Shown: positions 54,297 to 63,103 of the stretch, piece by piece
How the letters are laid out: every line of letters begins with the position of its first letter
Position numbering within the stretch: position 1 is the first letter of the stretch
Assembly (NCBI GenBank): GCA_016715995.1
Contig: JADJXF010000005.1
Location: 1 to 64,000 of the forward strand
Reading direction: 5' to 3'
Length of the DNA: 64,000 nucleotides
Source: Flavobacteriales bacterium
Lineage (GTDB): Bacteria > Bacteroidota > Bacteroidia > Flavobacteriales_F > PHOS-HE28
Position numbers and translations under genes: made by a program
Notes under the pieces: generated by a model
Databases searched by the model: none
The model's input: the letters and a program-made list of their open reading frames with translations, nothing else
Told to the model about the DNA's origin: nothing

Positions 54297-54986
54297 TCAG
54301 GGTACCTCGATGTAGCCCTCCTCTCCTCCGGTGTCCATGTAATCGTTGATCAGGAACACCACCTGATCGGGGATCTTGTCCGAGTGCGCGCCGACATCCG
54401 TGTACTCGCTGATCTCACCGATCATGTCCATGATGCGGTCCGAAGGCATGCGCTCGCTCATCGGCGGCCCCATGGCGGTCTCGCGGTTCTGCCATTCGAG
54501 CATCACCAGGTAGCGCGGCCAACGCATGCCGTTGCGCATCTGCTTGAAGAATCCGCGCTTGTCCTTGATGCTCACGAAGCGGTGCGCGATGAAGGCCATG
54601 TCGGCCTCTTCAGTGCGCAGGCCGGGGTCGCCCACGGGGACCAGCCGAATCTGTAAGCGATCATCGGTCAGGCCGCGCTTCTTCTTCTCGGCATCCAGCC
54701 GCTCGGCCTTCTCCGGCTCGTTCACCACCGCGATCACATTCGCTCCTCCCTCAATGAACTTGAAGGTGAAGTAGCCATCATCAGCGAAAAGGTCGGCCAC
54801 CACGATGCCTTGGATGTTGTCCATCAGGGCAATGACCACCTCCGGCTTCTGCCAACGGTCGCGATCGTTGGCGGGTGGCGTGTTCGGGCTCACCGCGTTC
54901 TGGCCATTGGCCGCAGGGTTGTTGGGATCGGCCTTCGGGTCACAGGCCAATAGCATCAGGCATGGCAGCAGGAAATGGAGTCGCAT
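54297..54986 (-). CDS. Lipoprotein with a class I methyltransferase-like domain
   Basis: The 229 residues start with a lipoprotein signal (LMLLAC, Cys near 15) and an Asn/Pro-rich linker. The domain after it looks like a class I SAM-dependent methyltransferase: VVADLFADDGYFTF in the place of motif I, an acidic residue ending strand 2 (AVVNEPEKAE), DRLQIRLVPVGDPGL and AFIAHRFVSI further on. The glycine-rich loop is degenerate, and S-adenosylmethionine is not expected outside the cytoplasm, so this may bind another ligand or be non-catalytic. TATTTTCG at 55005-55012 is the likely -7 element. It is divergent from mtaB. Confidence 0.75.
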   Translation of the reverse strand: MRLHFLLPCLMLLACDPKADPNNPAANGQNAVSPNTPPANDRDRWQKPEVVIALMDNIQGIVVADLFADDGYFTFKFIEGGANVIAVVNEPEKAERLDAEKKKRGLTDDRLQIRLVPVGDPGLRTEEADMAFIAHRFVSIKDKRGFFKQMRNGMRWPRYLVMLEWQNRETAMGPPMSERMPSDRIMDMIGEISEYTDVGAHSDKIPDQVVFLINDYMDTGGEEGYIEVP

Positions 54987-55004
54987 GGCAGTAGAAATGG
55001 TCGC

Positions 55005-55012
55005 CGAAAATA
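55005..55012 (-). promoter_or_regulatory. Predicted -7 element for the methyltransferase-like lipoprotein gene
   Basis: TATTTTCG on the minus strand fits TAnnTTyG, 18 bases upstream of ATG 54986. Confidence 0.5.
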
Positions 55013-55063
55013 CGGGGATGACGATGCAAAGCCACCAATCAGGTGATGCAGATGGCGCCGAGG

Positions 55064-55071
55064 TACCTTCG
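55064..55071 (+). promoter_or_regulatory. Predicted -7 element for mtaB
   Basis: TACCTTCG fits TAnnTTyG and ends eight bases before ATG 55080, divergent from the lipoprotein gene's element. Confidence 0.5.
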
Positions 55072-55079
55072 CCGCCCGC

Positions 55080-56444
55080 ATGCGCCACGCCCGTACCGTC
55101 GCCTTCCATACGCTGGGCTGCAAGCTCAACTTCAGCGAGACCAGCACCTTGGCGCGCTTGCTTGAAGAGGCCGGCTATGCCCGCGTAAAACCTGAGGAGC
55201 GCCCCGATGTCTTCGTGCTCAACACATGCAGCGTCACCGAGAACGCGGACAAGGAATGCCGCCAATGGGTACGGCGCTTCCAGCGGATCAACCCCGAGGG
55301 CTACATCGCCGTCGTGGGCTGCTACGCGCAGTTGAAACCGCAGGAGATCGCTGCCATCCCTGGCGTCAATCTCGTGCTCGGAGCCAACGAGAAGTTCGAT
55401 CTCGCAAGCCACATCGAGCGACTGGTCATTCCCGGCGAAGGTGGTCATCGTGGACGCGGTGAGGCAATCTATTCCCCCATCAAGGACGTCCGCAGCTTCA
55501 TCCCATCCTACAACGCCAACGACCGCACCCGCACCTTCCTCAAGGTCCAGGACGGCTGCGACTACTTCTGCTCCTTCTGCACCATCCCGCTGGCACGCGG
55601 CCGAAGCCGCAGCGGCACCATCGCTCAAACGTTGGCAATCGCAGAGAGCATTGCGTCCACAGGTGTGAAGGAGATCGTACTCACCGGCGTGAACACCGGC
55701 GATTTCGGCCGCGCGCACGGCGAGGACTTCCTCGGCCTGATTGAAGCGCTGGACAAGGTGGAGGGCATTGAGCGATTCCGCATCAGCAGCATCGAGCCCA
55801 ACCTGTGCAGCGATGCCGTGATTGACTTCGTGGCAGCGAGCCGACGGTTCGCCCCCCACTTCCACATGCCCCTACAAAGCGGCAGTGATGCGATACTGGA
55901 ACGCATGCGCCGCCGCTACGACACGACCCTATACGCCGACCGCGTGGCGCGCATCAAGTCACTCCTCCCCCATGCATGCATAGGTGCCGATGTGATCACC
56001 GGAACACCGGGCGAGACGGAGGTGGAGTTCCTGAAGACACACGTGTTCCTGCGCATCATACCGGTGGACTACCTGCATGTCTTCACCTATAGCGAGCGCG
56101 CCAACACAACCGCCGTGCGGATGGAGGACACCGTTCCCATGGCAACGCGCCGCGAGCGCACGAAGCAGCTCCGCATGCTCAGCAGCAAGGTCCAGCGCGC
56201 GCATTACGAGCGGCACTTAGGCACTGAACGAGAGGTGCTGTTTGAAGCAGAAGAGGTGGATGGAAGCATGCTCGGTTACACCGACAACTACCTGCGCGTG
56301 ACAGCGCCCTACGATGCCTCGCTCGTGAATCAGATCATACCCGTTCGCCTCCTCGGCATCAATGGCGATGGGCATGTCGTGGGCGTTGTTGAAGAATCGT
56401 TGGCAAGGACGAATGCCCACGGCCAACTGGCAACTGCCAACTGA
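55080..56444 (+). CDS. mtaB: tRNA (N6-threonylcarbamoyladenosine(37)-C2)-methylthiotransferase
   Basis: The 454 residues show the methylthiotransferase layout: an N-terminal UPF0004 domain with three Fe-S Cys (GCKLN, NTCSVT, GCYAQ), a radical-SAM core with CDYFCSFC, and a TRAM-like C-terminal part. The order and spacing fit MtaB, which adds methylthio to t6A37 in tRNAs reading ANN codons. The last codons come from a small repeat (56422-56443) giving a family-untypical C-terminus (GQLATAN). lgt starts six bases after the stop, so the two are probably co-transcribed. Confidence 0.93.
   Translation: MRHARTVAFHTLGCKLNFSETSTLARLLEEAGYARVKPEERPDVFVLNTCSVTENADKECRQWVRRFQRINPEGYIAVVGCYAQLKPQEIAAIPGVNLVLGANEKFDLASHIERLVIPGEGGHRGRGEAIYSPIKDVRSFIPSYNANDRTRTFLKVQDGCDYFCSFCTIPLARGRSRSGTIAQTLAIAESIASTGVKEIVLTGVNTGDFGRAHGEDFLGLIEALDKVEGIERFRISSIEPNLCSDAVIDFVAASRRFAPHFHMPLQSGSDAILERMRRRYDTTLYADRVARIKSLLPHACIGADVITGTPGETEVEFLKTHVFLRIIPVDYLHVFTYSERANTTAVRMEDTVPMATRRERTKQLRMLSSKVQRAHYERHLGTEREVLFEAEEVDGSMLGYTDNYLRVTAPYDASLVNQIIPVRLLGINGDGHVVGVVEESLARTNAHGQLATAN
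56422..56443 (+). repeat. Short CAACTG-type repeat forming the mtaB C-terminus
   Basis: Three imperfect units (CCAACTGG, CAACTGC, CAACTG) end in the stop codon. Similar CAACTGACAAC sequence appears at 57659-57784 and CAACTnCACAAC at 16412-16494, which suggests a dispersed low-complexity element. Confidence 0.5.
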
Positions 56445-56449
56445 TTCCC

Positions 56450-57634
56450 ATGTACCCCACGCTCTACCACGCCCTGCTCGACCTCGCCGGAATCGATCTC
56501 GCCTTCCTGCGGGTCTTCAACAGCTTCGGCTTCTTCGTGGCCGTGGCCTTCATCCTGGCCAGTTGGACGTTGGGTCGCGAGCTGAGGCGCATGGAAGGAC
56601 TGGGCCTGTTGAAGGTGACCACGCGCCCTGAGACGTTCGGCCTTCCCGCCTCCAAGGGCGAACTCATCGGCCAGGGGCTGCTGGGCTTCCTGGTCGGCTG
56701 GAAGGGCTTCTACCTGATCACGAACAGCGATGAGGCCCTTGCTGACCCACCGGCGTTCCTGCTCAGCGCGCAAGGCGACTTGATCGCTGGCATCGCCGTT
56801 GGTGCGCTGCTGGTGTGGATGCGGTGGCGCTCGAAGGAGAAGCAGAGGCTGGCCGAGCCGCGCACGGAAGAGGTGAAGGTGCAGCCGCACGAGCACGCCG
56901 GCAACATCACCATCATCGCCGCCATTTGGGGCTTCATCGGTGCCAAGCTCTTCCATTGGCTCGAGTACCCCGATCAATTCATTTCATTCATCACCAACCC
57001 CACCGGCGATGACATCATCACCGGGCTGACGATGTATGGGGGCCTCATCGTCGCAGGTGCGATGGTCATCCGCTACTTCCTGAAGAACGGCATCCCGGCC
57101 TGGAACGGCGCAGATGCGGCCGCGCCCGGTGTGATGCTGGCTTACGCCGTGGGCCGCATCGGCTGCCACGTGAGCGGCGATGGCGATTGGGGCATTCCCA
57201 ATACTTCTCCTGCCCCGTCCTGGCTGCCGTCCTGGCTCTGGAGCTATGATTACCCGAACAACGTGAACGCGGTTACGGGTCCTCAGAGGGGCGGATACTC
57301 CGGCGAGATGATCACGGACGGCACCTGCTTCGAGGGTTACTGCACGCACCTCGTGCCCGGTGTCTTTCCCACACCGCTCTATGAGACCATCGTATGCCTG
57401 CTACTCTTCGGCGTGTTGTGGGCGCTGCGCAAGAAGGTGAAGCCCGCAGGCAGCATCTTCTTCATCTTCCTCTTCCTGAATGGACTCGAGCGATTCTTCA
57501 TCGAGAAGATCCGCGTGAATGAACCTGTGCTCGGGAACATCACGCAGGCGGAGATCATCGCCACGCTCCTGATGGTGGCGGGTGTAGCAGGGCTGATCTG
57601 GCTTAGGCGCAAACGAGCATCGACGACAAGCTGA
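56450..57634 (+). CDS. lgt: Prolipoprotein diacylglyceryl transferase
   Basis: The 394-residue polytopic protein has the Lgt core: YGGLIVAG, the catalytic block VGRIGCHVSGDGDWG (the Bacteroidota form of the GRxGNFxNxE motif), TPLYETIVCLLLFGVLWALR and a final helix with NGLERFFIEKIRVNE. It transfers diacylglycerol from phosphatidylglycerol to the lipobox Cys of prelipoproteins. Its substrates in this window include the lipoproteins at 16872, 20891, 29094, 53165 and 54297. It is longer than the enterobacterial enzyme because of an N-terminal extension and an insertion around the SGDGDWG block, as usual in this phylum. It starts six bases after mtaB. Confidence 0.95.
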   Translation: MYPTLYHALLDLAGIDLAFLRVFNSFGFFVAVAFILASWTLGRELRRMEGLGLLKVTTRPETFGLPASKGELIGQGLLGFLVGWKGFYLITNSDEALADPPAFLLSAQGDLIAGIAVGALLVWMRWRSKEKQRLAEPRTEEVKVQPHEHAGNITIIAAIWGFIGAKLFHWLEYPDQFISFITNPTGDDIITGLTMYGGLIVAGAMVIRYFLKNGIPAWNGADAAAPGVMLAYAVGRIGCHVSGDGDWGIPNTSPAPSWLPSWLWSYDYPNNVNAVTGPQRGGYSGEMITDGTCFEGYCTHLVPGVFPTPLYETIVCLLLFGVLWALRKKVKPAGSIFFIFLFLNGLERFFIEKIRVNEPVLGNITQAEIIATLLMVAGVAGLIWLRRKRASTTS

Positions 57635-57658
57635 TGGAACTGCAGCGTAGTTGTCGGA

Positions 57659-57784
57659 TGTCAGTTGTTGGTTGTCAGGCAAGGCTGAACATTGGAGCCG
57701 CAGAACAGCGATTCCTCAGAACCTAAGAAGTGCACGGACGGCTGTGCCCAGTGCAGCCAGTCAAGTGACAACGAACAACTGACA
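57659..57784. repeat. 19-bp inverted repeat in the lgt-phosphatase intergenic region
   Basis: A 19-base arm (57659-57677) and its inverted copy (57766-57784) match at 18 of 19 positions and are built from GTCAGTTGTTGGTTGTC-like units. They enclose 88 bases. The right arm ends two bases before ATG 57787. Confidence 0.7.
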
Positions 57785-57786
57785 AC

Positions 57787-58584
57787 ATGGACCTCCGCAA
57801 GCTCACAGACCAGGTAGCCGCGCTCACCACCGATGTGGCCTCCTTCATCCGAAGCGAGGCGGGCAAGCTCACGGAGGCCCGCGTGAGCGCCAAGAGCGCG
57901 AATAACCTGGTGACGCACGTGGATCATGTGAGTGAGGACCGTTTGGTTGAAGGCCTGGAGAAGCTGGTGCCCCATGCCGGTTTCATCGCAGAGGAAGGCA
58001 GCGGCGAGCAGGCCGAGCGGTTCAATTGGATCATCGATCCGCTCGATGGCACCACCAACTTCGTGCATGGCGTTCCTTGTTATTGCATCAGCATCGCCCT
58101 GCTCGATGGCACGGAGCCGCTGCTGGGCGTGGTGCATGAGGTAACGCGCGACGAGCGCTTCACCGCATGGCGCGGCGGCGGGGCCTACCTCAACGGCCTG
58201 CCCATTCGCGTGAGCGAGCGCACCCAACTGCAGGATAGCCTCCTCGCCACCGGCTTCCCGTACGACGATTTCGGCCACGAGGCCGAGTACATGGACCTGC
58301 TGCGCGAACTGATGCACCGCACGCGCGGCATCCGCAGGCTGGGTAGCGCTGCGGCAGACCTTGCCTACGTGGCCTGCGGTCGCTTCGAGGCCTTCTACGA
58401 ATACGGCCTCAATAGCTGGGATGTGGCCGCCGGCGTGCTATTGGTGCGCGAGGCAGGTGGGCAGGTGAGCGGCTTCCGACCCAGCAAGGACCCTGTGTTC
58501 GATGAGGAAATCGTAGCGAGCAACAGCGCCATCCACAATGAATTGCTGGAGGTGATCGAGCGCAATTGGCAGAGGCAGGATTGA
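57787..58584 (+). CDS. Inositol monophosphatase family protein (SuhB-like)
   Basis: The 265 residues contain the family's metal and substrate motifs: IAEEGS, WIIDPLDGTTNFVHG, and NSWDVAAGVLLVREAGG near the C-terminus. The family removes phosphate from inositol 1-phosphate or related sugar phosphates with Mg2+; in E. coli SuhB also acts in rRNA transcription. The substrate here is not known. The ATG lies two bases after an inverted repeat arm (57659-57784), so that element would lie in or next to the leader. Confidence 0.92.
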   Translation: MDLRKLTDQVAALTTDVASFIRSEAGKLTEARVSAKSANNLVTHVDHVSEDRLVEGLEKLVPHAGFIAEEGSGEQAERFNWIIDPLDGTTNFVHGVPCYCISIALLDGTEPLLGVVHEVTRDERFTAWRGGGAYLNGLPIRVSERTQLQDSLLATGFPYDDFGHEAEYMDLLRELMHRTRGIRRLGSAAADLAYVACGRFEAFYEYGLNSWDVAAGVLLVREAGGQVSGFRPSKDPVFDEEIVASNSAIHNELLEVIERNWQRQD

Positions 58585-58628
58585 AGGTTGAGGGCATACC
58601 AAGGACTGACTTGCGCTGCGGCAAGAGC

Positions 58629-58636
58629 TACTTTCG
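58629..58636 (+). promoter_or_regulatory. Predicted -7 element for the T9SS esterase gene
   Basis: TACTTTCG fits TAnnTTyG and ends nine bases before ATG 58646. Confidence 0.5.
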
Positions 58637-58645
58637 ATACGCCGA

Positions 58646-59902
58646 ATGCCGCTGATGCGCCAATTGACTCCAACTTCACTCCTGCTTGCAAGCGCACTTT
58701 GCGCGCAGGACTGCTCCATCCCGTTCACGGAGCCGCTCTTCGGCGTTCAGGCTGAAGTGAACCTTTGGTACGGCAACTCGACGCGCTATAATGGTGGCAC
58801 CGACAGCCTTCGGCTAAACCTCTATAAGCCAGTGGGCGATGGACAGGTGGATCGTCCATTGGTAGTGCTCATACACGGCGGAGGCTTCTACGCCGGGCAC
58901 CGAAACGACTTCAACGCGTTGGCTTCCGATCTCGCATCGCGCGGCTGGGCAGCGGCCACCATCAGCTACCGGCTCGGCTTCTACGGCACCTGGCTGCTCG
59001 AGCCGCCCTACGCGCACGACCCGCATGAGCTGCGGCGAGCCATCTACCGCGCCATGCAGGATGCCAAGGGCGCCATTCGCTTCCTCAAAGGACGCAGCGC
59101 ACAGGACAGCACCAGCACCACCAGCGTTTTCCTGCTGGGCGGTAGCGCTGGCGCCATCACCGCGCTCCATGCCGTCTACTTGGATGATGAACCCGAGAAG
59201 CCCGGAAGCGCGAACGCCATCGGCGACGTTCAGCACCTGCTCAATTTCTACCCTCGGCCCGACCTCGGCGCCATCGACGGCGAGTTGCACCAGAACGGCT
59301 ACGACGCCTCGGTGCTAGGTGTGGTGAACATCTTCGGCGCACTCATGGACACGGCACTCGTGCAGTCCTCCGCCGATCCCGCGCTCCTCTCCTACCACCA
59401 GCTCGGCGACCCCGTGGTGGGCTGCGGCGTTCAGCGACCTTACTGGGGAGCCGGGCTCGGCGTAGCCGATAATTACCCGTGGCTCCACGGCTCATGCAGC
59501 ATCGATGCCCGGATGCAGCACCTGGGCTTCTCTGCCAATCGGTACAGTTTCATGTTGCACAACGGCAGCGAGCATGCGGTGCATGCGCCCGACAGCGTGA
59601 TCCAAGCCAGTCTCGTGTGGATGCGCGAGTTGATGTGCGGTCAGGTCACCAGCACTTCACAGATCCTGGATGCTGATCGAGTCGGTGTGCATCCCAATCC
59701 GTCGCAGGGCCTGCTAATAGCAGAAGCAGCATGGGCCACGCAGTTCAGCATCGTTGACGCTGTGGGAAAGACAGTGCTGCATGGCAGCTTCGGGTACGAT
59801 ACGCCCACCATTGATGCGAGCGCGCTGCGCGATGGACCTTATTTGCTCCGGCTGATTGGCGGCGATCGCTCAAGCACGTCGCGCTTCATCCTCGCGCGCT
59901 GA
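58646..59902 (+). CDS. T9SS-secreted alpha/beta hydrolase (carboxylesterase-like)
   Basis: The 418 residues have a signal peptide (about 1-21, ending LCAQ), an alpha/beta hydrolase core with the oxyanion HGGGFYAG, nucleophile block GGSAGA and a late His in SEHAVHAP, and a T9SS type A sorting domain of about 75 residues at the C-terminus (VHPNPSQG, VDAVGKTVLHG, DGPYLLRL). It probably cleaves ester bonds outside the cell; the substrate is unknown. ATG 58655 is an alternative start. The stop overlaps the convergent symporter gene by 33 bases. Confidence 0.9.
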   Translation: MPLMRQLTPTSLLLASALCAQDCSIPFTEPLFGVQAEVNLWYGNSTRYNGGTDSLRLNLYKPVGDGQVDRPLVVLIHGGGFYAGHRNDFNALASDLASRGWAAATISYRLGFYGTWLLEPPYAHDPHELRRAIYRAMQDAKGAIRFLKGRSAQDSTSTTSVFLLGGSAGAITALHAVYLDDEPEKPGSANAIGDVQHLLNFYPRPDLGAIDGELHQNGYDASVLGVVNIFGALMDTALVQSSADPALLSYHQLGDPVVGCGVQRPYWGAGLGVADNYPWLHGSCSIDARMQHLGFSANRYSFMLHNGSEHAVHAPDSVIQASLVWMRELMCGQVTSTSQILDADRVGVHPNPSQGLLIAEAAWATQFSIVDAVGKTVLHGSFGYDTPTIDASALRDGPYLLRLIGGDRSSTSRFILAR

Positions 59903-61342
59903 GGCACGCGAGACCATCAGCAGCCCCACGAAGGTGAGCGCTCCATTCAGCGGCAGGAGCTCGTAGCCGAAGTTGTAGCCGCCAAGCAGTTCCGCCGAGT
60001 AGCGGTCGAGCACGAAGCAGATCACCGGCGCAAGCACGGCCACAATGGGCACCAGTTCATCGCGCACGGCGCGGTGCGTGAGCATGCCGAAGGCGAAGAG
60101 CCCCAGCAGCGGCCCATACGTGTAGGTGGCCAGCCTGAAGATGGTCTTGATCACGCTCTCATCGTTCCAGATCCAGAAGCCGATGATGAGGGCCGCCATC
60201 ACTGCGCTCATAATCAAATGAACGCGCTTGCGCAACGGCTCGCGTTCGGTCTCCGCGCGCTGCTCAATGGAGAGGACATCCACGCATACGCTGGTGGTGA
60301 GGGCAGTCAGCGCGCTGTCGGCGCTGCTGTAGGCGGCAGCGATGAGACCCAGCACGAAGAGCAATCCGGTGATCAAGGGCAATTCGCCCTGTGTGGCCAA
60401 CATCGGGTAAACCTGGTCCGCCTTCGCGGGAAGCGTGAGGTCCATTCGATCGGCGTAGAGGAAGAGCAGGGCGCCCAGCGTGAGGAACACCATATTCACC
60501 CCAACGAGAACGATGCTGAAGGAGGACATGTTCTTCTGCGCATCGCCGATGCTGCGGCAGCTGAGGTTCTTCTGCATCATGTCCTGGTCGAGGCCGGTCA
60601 TGCAGATGGCGATGAACATGCCTCCGAGGAACTGCTTCCAGAAATAGGTGGGCGCGTGCGAATCGTCGAAGAAGAAGACCTGGCTGAGGTCACTGGCCTT
60701 CACCTGTGCGATGCTCTCCCCCACGCTCCAGCCCATGCGCTGGCCGAGGAGCCACACCGTGATGCCTACCGCAGCGAGCATGAAGGCAGTCTGCAGCATG
60801 TCCGTCCAGATGATGGTGCGCATGCCGCCGCGGTGCGTGTAAAGCCAGATGAGTGCGATTGTGACGACGACCGTGAGCACAAACGGCACGCCCCACGCGT
60901 CGAAGAGCAGGTACTGCAGCACCATCGCAACCAGGTAGAGCCGCGCCGCCGAACCCAGGCTGCGGCTGAGCAGGAAGAACCATGCGCCGGTGAGGTAGCT
61001 GCTGCGCCCGAAGCGCTGACCTAGATAGCCATAGATACTGGTGAGGCCGAGCCGGTAGTACAGCGGCATGAGCACGAAGGCAATCACGGCGTAGCCCGGT
61101 AAGTAGCCCAGCACCATCTGCAGATAGCTCCAGTTGTCCTTGCCCACCAAACCCGGCACGCTGATGAAGGTGACGCCGCTGAGGGAGGCGCCGATCATGC
61201 CGAAGGCGATGACGATCCATGGACTCTTGCGCTCGCCCAGGAAGAAGGCGCTGTTGCCCGCGCCACGCGAGGTGATCACGGAGATCGCGTACAGCAGACC
61301 GAAGTAGGCCAGTACGACGAAACCAACAAGGGCAGGCGACAT
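59870..61342 (-). CDS. Sodium:solute symporter family protein
   Basis: The 490-residue transporter has about 13 membrane helices in the SSS layout: an N-terminal helix, the FFLGERKSPW..FGMIGASLSGVTFISVPG segment (the conserved core of TM1-2), LYLVAMVLQYLL, and the GLIAAAYSSADSALTALTTSVCVDVL block that forms part of the Na+ site. It carries an organic solute with Na+; no substrate-specific motif is clear. The C-terminus is short and charged. The gene overlaps the esterase tail to tail by 33 bases. Upstream lies an 8-bp inverted repeat (61393-61430). Confidence 0.92.
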   Translation of the reverse strand: MSPALVGFVVLAYFGLLYAISVITSRGAGNSAFFLGERKSPWIVIAFGMIGASLSGVTFISVPGLVGKDNWSYLQMVLGYLPGYAVIAFVLMPLYYRLGLTSIYGYLGQRFGRSSYLTGAWFFLLSRSLGSAARLYLVAMVLQYLLFDAWGVPFVLTVVVTIALIWLYTHRGGMRTIIWTDMLQTAFMLAAVGITVWLLGQRMGWSVGESIAQVKASDLSQVFFFDDSHAPTYFWKQFLGGMFIAICMTGLDQDMMQKNLSCRSIGDAQKNMSSFSIVLVGVNMVFLTLGALLFLYADRMDLTLPAKADQVYPMLATQGELPLITGLLFVLGLIAAAYSSADSALTALTTSVCVDVLSIEQRAETEREPLRKRVHLIMSAVMAALIIGFWIWNDESVIKTIFRLATYTYGPLLGLFAFGMLTHRAVRDELVPIVAVLAPVICFVLDRYSAELLGGYNFGYELLPLNGALTFVGLLMVSRASAREDEARRA

Positions 61343-61392
61343 GCCGCTAAGGAATCCATGCCAGGTCTTGCGGTCCCATCCGAAGGGAGCGA

Positions 61393-61430
61393 GTTCTCAG
61401 GCGAGCGCTGTCAACCAACGAGCTGAGAAC
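61393..61430. repeat. Inverted repeat upstream of the symporter gene
   Basis: GTTCTCAG (61393-61400) and CTGAGAAC (61423-61430) are perfect inverted copies 22 bases apart, 51-88 bases upstream of ATG 61342. This spacing fits a regulator operator, but no binder is known. Confidence 0.4.
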
Positions 61431-61517
61431 ACCATCACTTCACTCCCCCGCATAGTTACCAAGCGAACACACAGCAAGGCTCACTAGATTCAGCCCCGCC
61501 CGAAACCCGATTGCACA

Positions 61518-62453
61518 ATGATCACGCGCTCAAGGCTGCACCTGCCAACCTCCCTGCGTTTTTCGTGGCGCAACATGGTCTATGGCGCGGTCTGCTCCAC
61601 CCTGGCTTTCGGCCTGGTCCATTTCCCGAATGCGCCTTGGGTGGAGGTTCCCATCGCGGTGGTGGCGATCCTGGGTACGGCGCTGGCCATCATCCTTGGC
61701 TTCAAGAACTCCTCAGCGTACGACCGGTGGTGGGAGGCGCGGAAGATCTGGGGCGGCGTGGTGAATGAGAGCCGGACGCTCACCCGGCAGGCCCTTCATC
61801 TGGTGGATCCAGCCACCGCGCAGCCGGATGTTAAGGCGGCAACTGTCGGCATGGTCCGCATGCAACTGGCATGGGTGAACGCACTTCGCCTCCAGCTGCG
61901 GCGCATCACGGACCAAGCAGCATGGCGGGAAGGCGTGGCCGCACACATGAACGAGGATGAGTACAACGCCCTCCGAGGCAAGACCAATAAGGTGACGCAC
62001 CTGAGCATGGAGATTGCCGCCATCCTGAAGCGCTTGCATACCTCCGGTGCAATCGACGGCTTCTTCTATGTGCAGATGGACAACACGCTGAGCCGCCTCA
62101 CCGACCTGCAAGGCATGGCCGAGCGCATCCGCTCCACACCGCTGCCACGCCCCTATGACTATTACACCAAGGCCTTTCTCAACCTCTTCATCCTCTTCTT
62201 CCCGTTCGGGGTCATCCACACCTTCATCGATGCAGGCCATGCTTGGTTGGTGATACCGGTGACCGTGGTGGTGGGGTGGATCTTCTTCCAGCTCTACATC
62301 TTCGGCAAGGTGATGTCGAACCCCTTCGAGAACTGGCAAACGGACGTGGCCTTGGATGCCATCTGCACTACCATCGCCATTGACTTGAAGGAGACGCTGG
62401 GTGACACGGACATCCCGAAACCGCTGGAGCCAGTGGATGGCGTGCTGATGTGA
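61518..62453 (+). CDS. Bestrophin-like membrane channel
   Basis: The 311 residues match the bacterial bestrophin family (UPF0187): an N-terminal helix with FSWRNMVYGAV, then LGTALAIILGFKNSSAYDRWWEARKIWGGVVNESRTLTRQ, which is the family's hallmark segment, and later helices with LNLFILFFPFGVI and WIFFQLYIFGKVMSNPFENW. Bacterial bestrophins form pentameric channels; KpBest is Na+-selective. Role in this organism unknown. A TAGATTCA element (61485-61492), one base off the -7 consensus, lies upstream. It is followed 32 bases later by recR. Confidence 0.92.
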   Translation: MITRSRLHLPTSLRFSWRNMVYGAVCSTLAFGLVHFPNAPWVEVPIAVVAILGTALAIILGFKNSSAYDRWWEARKIWGGVVNESRTLTRQALHLVDPATAQPDVKAATVGMVRMQLAWVNALRLQLRRITDQAAWREGVAAHMNEDEYNALRGKTNKVTHLSMEIAAILKRLHTSGAIDGFFYVQMDNTLSRLTDLQGMAERIRSTPLPRPYDYYTKAFLNLFILFFPFGVIHTFIDAGHAWLVIPVTVVVGWIFFQLYIFGKVMSNPFENWQTDVALDAICTTIAIDLKETLGDTDIPKPLEPVDGVLM

Positions 62454-62485
62454 CAGGCCACAAGCCCGGTCGGTAGTTTTACCCC

Positions 62486-63103
62486 ATGTCCCACTCATCC
62501 TCCTTGCTGGAGAACGCCGTCGATCAATTGGCCAGCCTGCCGGGCATCGGTCGGCGCACGGCCATGCGATTGGCCTTGGATCTGTTGCGGCGCGAGCCAC
62601 AGGAGGTGGCGCGCTTCGCCGAGGCCATCCGCCGCATGCGCGATGAGGTGCGCTACTGCGAGGTGTGCTGCAACATCAGCGATGAGCCGCGCTGCGCCAT
62701 CTGCCGCGACCCTCACCGCGATGCATCACTGATCTGCGTGGTAGAGGATATCCGGGATGTGATCGCCATCGAGAACACGCGGCAGTTCAAAGGCCTCTAC
62801 CATGTGCTGGGCGGTGTCATCAGTCCCATGGATGGCATTGGTCCCGATGACCTGCACACCGCCGAGCTGATGGAGCGGGTGGCCCAAGGCGACGTGCGCG
62901 AAGCGGTGCTGGCGCTGGGCGGAACGCTGGAGGGCGACACCACCGGCTTCTACCTGAACCGCAGGCTGAGCGAAGCGGCCGTGCTCGTCACCACCATCGC
63001 TCGCGGCATCAGCGTGGGTTCCGACCTGGACCAGGCCGATGAGGTGACCTTAGGGCGGAGCATTGCGGACCGGAAGCCTTATGAGCAATCGCTCAAGCGA
63101 TGA
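62486..63103 (+). CDS. recR: Recombination mediator protein RecR
   Basis: The 205 residues have the RecR layout: an N-terminal helix-hairpin-helix (LPGIGRRTAMRLA), a four-Cys zinc finger (CEVCCNISDEPRCAIC), a Toprim domain (ICVVEDIRDVIAIE...HVLGGVISPMDGIGPDDL) and a C-terminal Walker-B-like part (VTTIARGISVGSDLDQADEVTLGRSI). It works with RecO, and RecF where present, to load RecA onto gapped single-stranded DNA. TAGTTTTA just upstream is one base off the -7 consensus. The stop overlaps the glycosyltransferase start (ATGA). Confidence 0.97.
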   Translation: MSHSSSLLENAVDQLASLPGIGRRTAMRLALDLLRREPQEVARFAEAIRRMRDEVRYCEVCCNISDEPRCAICRDPHRDASLICVVEDIRDVIAIENTRQFKGLYHVLGGVISPMDGIGPDDLHTAELMERVAQGDVREAVLALGGTLEGDTTGFYLNRRLSEAAVLVTTIARGISVGSDLDQADEVTLGRSIADRKPYEQSLKR

